Part shown: positions 59,117 through 64,000 of the stretch, piece by piece
Position numbering within the stretch: the first letter of the stretch is position 1
Layout of the letters: each line of letters opens with the position of its first letter
NCBI GenBank assembly: GCA_907164885.2
Contig: OU015493.1
Coordinates: 54,547,802-54,611,801, forward strand
From: Dolomedes plantarius
Lineage: Eukaryota; Arthropoda; Arachnida; Araneae; Dolomedidae
Direction: 5' to 3'
DNA length: 64,000 bases
Notes under the pieces: model-generated
Told to the model about the DNA's origin: nothing
Seen by the model: only the letters and a program-made list of their open reading frames with translations
Database searches by the model: none
Program-made: the position numbers and the translations under genes

Positions 59117-61258
59117 CTCACTATAGGTGACTCCCAATTCAATATTCGGTTTTGTATATGTATTTCAATCTGCCTACCAGGGGATAAATCTCATTTTAAA
59201 TAAGATTCATTCTTTGCATGCCCTTATATTCCAATGCCTTTACGTAACTGCAAACTCCCTGAAAAAACTATTTAATTTAGAATAAATATTCTTTGTTGCC
59301 TTAAACATATGATTGTAAAATCCCCAGTTTTAACCATACGTTTTCTAATGTAAGACATAATGGCGATGACAGCACGTGTCGAAAAATGACGAATCAAATT
59401 GCTAAAGGTAATACTTTTGACAAATACAAATTTTTATAGTTCAAATCAATTATTAACATCAATGCAGACGGAGAATGCAAATTGTATTCTGGTACAGTGC
59501 AACTTGCATTCATTGAAGAGGATGCACCCGTGTTAATTTTGTGTTAAACTTTGGAGTTCACAGTTAAATGTGAAGTTATATACCTTATTTGCAAGTATTT
59601 TAAATTTCCGGGCTCACTGTAATGAGACAAAATTTCTTGCACGCACGGACTTCCCCTCACCACTTTCAGGCACCTTTCTCAATAGTACATTAACCGAATT
59701 TTTTCACATTAACACACTTTGTGTTTCTTATTTCTAATGTGCAAAAGTTTGACTTTCCGATTTAACTCTGCGTATTCAGGAGTAATGATGGGCTTTCAAT
59801 GCCTGAGATCATCTCATATTACATCAATATTTCAGTCTATCAAATGCACAATTGCGTGTACAACTGACAGTTACCGTAGAGGGAAGGTCCTCACTGAAGC
59901 CGACAAAATTTCAAAAAAAAGGGATCATGCGACCGGAGAATTTTATAAACTATAATCTTTATTTGACCTGCATTTGCAGATGATGGTGATCCATATCCTC
60001 ACATAGAAAATCACGAAAGATAATTTTTTTATACCTTTAAAAAGATTATAATCTCCCATTTCAGTCTATTTATGTACACAGCATTTTGGAATAATTTGAA
60101 ACAATTAAAAAAAAATAGGTTGTAACCCACTATTAAAATTAAAATGAATATTAAAATGATTTTACATACGATAGAATTGTTTATAAAAAGAATACTTTAC
60201 TCTAAAATGTATAATATATAAAAATAATAATTTTTATAAAATTTGATAATGTTCAAAAACTTTTAAACGCTAACTTTAAATTTTATGATTATTGTAATTA
60301 TAGAACAATTCATGTCACAGTCCGGATTTACTACTGCCACCGTCAACCCAGTTTATATTGACTCATTTTGTTTTTTCATTCTGTTTCCAAACTTACCAGT
60401 ATTTTAGTCTTCTTGTTTTATCACCTACATTTAGAGAGCATTTAAAGGGAAAATTTCTATCAAAACTACAGTTTAAATATTGTAAAGTAAATTACAATCC
60501 TTAAACAGCAATAAGCGGCGTATGCATGCTCCCCTTCCAATTTCAAACTTTTCACGTAACACTTGACTGTGATATATAACCTCTCTATAACCTCGCCTTC
60601 TTAGGGTGAGTAAATTCCATTACTGTGACATCATATTACGGTTCGTATCGAAACATGAAAAAGAACGGTGGTACAAGGACTTTATTTCCTTACGTATCCG
60701 AATATTTCACGAATAATTTTTCCACGCTAGAACATCACTGCGATTATACTTATAGTTTTCCTTTGGGAAGGAACCCCTCTCTAAAAAGAATTAACACTGA
60801 TGTGCGTACCTTTTGAAATTTTACCGAAAGAAAGACTCATAGGGCAGTATTAGCGTCATGCCGTATAAGCGTATCTAAATTTCCTTTATCTTGAGAATAC
60901 CGTCCACATTTATTAGATTGCGATTCAAATCTTGATATGAATGCAGATAAATGAAAAATGTATATGAATTTTACGATCCTAGATAGTAACTTATACATTT
61001 CTGGCTCTAATGTTTGTAAATAAACAACTTTCGAGCATTATTCAATAGATTACCGTAACCAAAAATGCGAAATATCAAGTCCAAAGTTCAAGTTTTGGAC
61101 AATTTCAATTTTTACTGTCACCTTAACAAATCTCGGTCAAATATACATTTAGATAAAAAAAAAACTGTTTCAACTAGATTAAAAACTTTTTTATATAATT
61201 ACATTTTTTTTAACTGTAATAAGAAAATTTTACAATAAATTATCTTTAAAAAAATTTA
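58100..61258. other. AT-rich intergenic DNA
   Basis: A (TA)n-(TG)n microsatellite lies at 59063-59117. Frames 59719-59955 and 60625-60816 are unrecognised. Confidence 0.45.
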
Positions 61259-61261
61259 TTT

Positions 61262-61605
61262 ATTTATACAAATGCCAGTCATTTGGCCACTAAGCCATTA
61301 GCCTTAGTCTAGCTTCCCAATACCTCAGAGCAATAAATTAAAAGTCATTAATGCAGTACATTCGTCGATATGCTTGTTATCCTATCCATACATTGTCCAG
61401 AGTCACATATAGTACAGACAGGAGAGTCTCTAAGACCAATTTTGGGAATGTGGGCATTCAAACAATCGTGTGCAGTCAATTGACGAAATAATGCTACGGC
61501 TACATGACGGGGAAAATCTGGAACAACGGGCTTTGAACTAGTGAGACACTCCCAGGTCTTTCCAAAGTTTATTTGATACGTAGGAGGCAAACTTCCCCTT
61601 GAATT
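61262..61605 (-). pseudogene. LINE ORF2 C-terminal tail and 3' UTR
   Basis: The minus strand 61590-61348 reads FPRHVAVALFRQLTAHDCLN, AHIPKIGLRDSPVCTICDSG. The CxxC zinc motif and LTxHDxLxxHLxxIG block are those of Jockey/I-type LINE ORF2 C-termini. The 3' UTR ends GACTGGCATTTGTATAAATA with an (AAAT)n tail at about 61258. It belongs to the same family as 29895-30710 but is uninterrupted. 5' truncated. Confidence 0.75.
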
Positions 61606-61609
61606 CTAA

Positions 61610-64000
61610 TTTAATTAGGACTTTTGCAGATTTGAAGGTCATTTGATTATTAGAAGTTTGCAGAATAGTTGTTCCTTTCTTTGCCAGGAAATCGACATTT
61701 TCATTTAAAAAAATTAAATAAAATTTAGAGTTACTGCCTGCTGAAAAATCTTACAATCAGATACATTTCAGTAAAATATGCAGTGTTTAGTAAGTACATA
61801 TAATTGACAGTTCTAAGTAATACTTTCTTTAAAAAGGTTTGTTTCTTATTTCTCTTCTCTTAAACACAAATAAATACAAATGGAACACCTTTTGTGTGAA
61901 GTAACTTAATTTATACAAAGATAAATAAAATCAGAGTCGATGTTTTTTTACTGCACAGATAAATAAAAAATAAAGTAGATGGGCTGAAAGTTTTATTCCA
62001 TTTGTCAGGATGTTCTTTCATCGGTTATAGAAAGGGAAAACACGCGAATGCAGGAGAAATGTCGCTGATCTCTTTTGTAAGGGGAGAAATAAATGATATA
62101 TTGATTAACCCGATTGATGAAATGAATTTTTTTTCCTGCGAAGCGGTATTAAATTTTTCACTTCGTAGGAAGTCTAATCAAAATAAATTAATCTTTTGTG
62201 ATACAGCTTTAAATGTTTCGGGGTAGATAAGTGTACGTTTGTTTTCACAGAAGAAGTAAATAAACGCTGACAGTGATATTTATTGCCTTAGGTATTTCGT
62301 ACTGCTATTAAAAAAACTGTGAGTGAAAGATAAGTGATTTACAACGCACTGTTTTAAAAAAATGTCATTAAAATTCTTGTGAAGTATGGGATTGGAGATT
62401 AAACGTTAATACGTTATATATAACTCAGAAATATTACTGCAGATTATGAAAGGGCATTAAAAAAAGGATAAATTTCATGCGATTTTGACAAATGTAACAC
62501 AGTGTTTGGAAATTTCATACACTAGGGTTAAATGTGTCTACCATTTTAATAATGCAAAAGTTAAATTTTCAGTTTTGAAGCAATAATGTGATTTATAGTA
62601 CTTTAGTATCATGTTTTAAATCTTAATCCTGTGTTGTTCCAATTTAGTAGTTTTAGTGCCTTTAAGTCGATTTCAAATAGTGGCAATCATATTTGTTTGG
62701 TGTAGTATAATAAATACTCTAAGCGGTTCAAAAGTCCAAAATCGTAAAGCATAAACATAAGTAATTTGAATGATCAAAGTAGTTTCCGTAAATCCTGATA
62801 GATAGCCTTCGGATTGGACTATTTTAATGACATCCGTTTTTTATTACTGCAAGAAAATTACTTATAGCACTTCAGTATCATGTTTTCCCCCATTTTTTCA
62901 GTGTTTTTGTTGTTTTAAGTAAAATTAATACATAGTCCCGGCCATAAGTGTTTGTAGTAGAATAACGTAATCTATGCCAACCATTTAAACGTCTAGAATT
63001 GAAGATGTACTTCAAAATTGATTTAACCCTTTGCGACCCGCTATGATAAAGAAAACGTTGATAGTACATCATTCATATACATCATATAATGAAAACTTTC
63101 TGAGATGACAGCTAATGATACTAGTCTTACAGCTAATTATACTAGTCAATTGATGTGTGTAAGGAACACTACCAATCATCACAATCAATGGCAAATGTAG
63201 GTAAACTTGGAGTAAAAGTTATCCTCAAAGTGTTTCAAGGAGTGGTGATGCTGTTACACCATCGGACAGCTCGGATTTATGAATCTCGCGAATTTTATGT
63301 GAAAGTTGTTGACCCAAACGTATATAGGCACTTATCAAGCTTGCTTGAGGGAACACAATAGAAATGAGCATTTTTTCCATTCTGTCATCGTTTTCTCTAT
63401 TTTCAGGCTTGGAAAAGCTTTGTACTGAGGTGTGTATTGAAATTTTGTTTTCATTTTACCCTTAAAACTTTTCAACAGTTCAGGAAGAGTCATTCATTAT
63501 CCTGTATAGTAGTGCAGCAGACCACATGTTGCGGTATTTGCAACAATAGTTTCTTTCATGTGAATAGTTTGGATCATTGTTACCATGTTATTTTTGGCTT
63601 TTAAAGAGTTCAAGGTTTCTTGAAGTCACATACTGCAAATTTCAGTTTTCATAGAAATAATATACGAAAAGCCTTTGCCCTGGAGAAAAAATGAACATCA
63701 GGAAAATGAAATTAGAAAAGAAGTCTTTAAAATGATAAGAGCATTAATTAATTAAAGTAATTAGATTAAGAGGGAAGTACCGCATACTGTTCTAAATTGC
63801 AAAATAATGCTATTTATTGGTTACAGTGAAGCTAATCATTTCACATTTTTGTGTAGATTTTGTCTCCATATTAGATAAGATTGAAAGTCATAATAAAACG
63901 TAAAGTTTCGGAAGTAAAAATTGAATAGAAAAAATAGAGAAAAGACAAAGAAAATTCCTTAGGTAATCAACTGAAACTATCCAATAATGGGATATAAAAT
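61610..64000. other. AT-rich DNA with one diverged duplication
   Basis: A CTTTAGTATCATGTTTTAA-type block at about 62590-62660 recurs in altered form at about 62860-62930 (CTTCAGTATCATGTTTTCC). Otherwise no gene or element is seen. Confidence 0.4.

Overview
This window looks like AT-rich, gene-poor arthropod nuclear DNA, most likely from an arachnid such as a spider. I infer this from the mix of repeats rather than from any host gene. The repeats include tRNA-derived SINEs, Tc1/mariner remnants, pogo/Tigger-type and hAT-type MITEs, Helitrons that begin TC and end CTAG/CTAA, and decayed LINE 3' ends. No host protein-coding gene could be supported. The open frames of about 60-110 codons are mostly chance frames, translations of (TA)n tracts, or pieces of transposases.

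Layout. 1-7160: SINE copies (about 1546-1752, 4742-4970, 5243-5425) and a decayed repeat-family gene on the minus strand (2753-4530) holding a pogo-like MITE. 7161-17900: a Tc1-like transposase gene on the minus strand, split by a 9.93 kb insertion. The insertion (7584-17513) has about 62-bp imperfect terminal inverted repeats and a 9-bp target duplication. Inside it is a second element (8801-16971) with terminal inverted repeats of about 811/819 bp and a TTAG flank on both sides. 17900-29890: mostly featureless AT-rich DNA with a mariner-like remnant (24185-24530), a SINE plus LINE tail (26284-26965) and a Helitron (27232-28155). 29895-34560: a LINE tail split by a GTTGGGCC minisatellite, a 264-bp fold-back element, a hAT MITE and a SINE. 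34974-38660: a core repeat without inverted repeats and a second, inverted copy of the repeat family seen at 2.7-4.5 kb. 41249-42962: a TIR element with a nested MITE, then a 73-bp minisatellite with a hAT MITE in its last unit. 43.6-51 kb: a SINE, an internally deleted mariner-like element, a solo LTR, and a mariner interrupted by a Helitron. 52.5-64 kb: a 20-bp perfect hairpin, a SINE, a Helitron, a tandem MITE/Tigger pair with a SINE inside, and a LINE tail.

The most interesting object is the inner element at 8801-16971. It carries a 264-codon cysteine-rich frame that I do not recognise (minus strand, 9929-10723), with a plausible core promoter and poly(A) signal. Facing away from it is a possible spliced gene, whose region holds about 2.5 copies of a 737-bp tandem repeat. 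Those repeats contain 18-nt and 22-nt segments flanked by consensus splice sites (possible micro-exons). Each long TIR also carries GGTGC subterminal repeats, a tRNA-like sequence and three CTCF-like motifs. No transposase is visible in it, so it is either non-autonomous or its genes are spliced beyond what I can read by eye.
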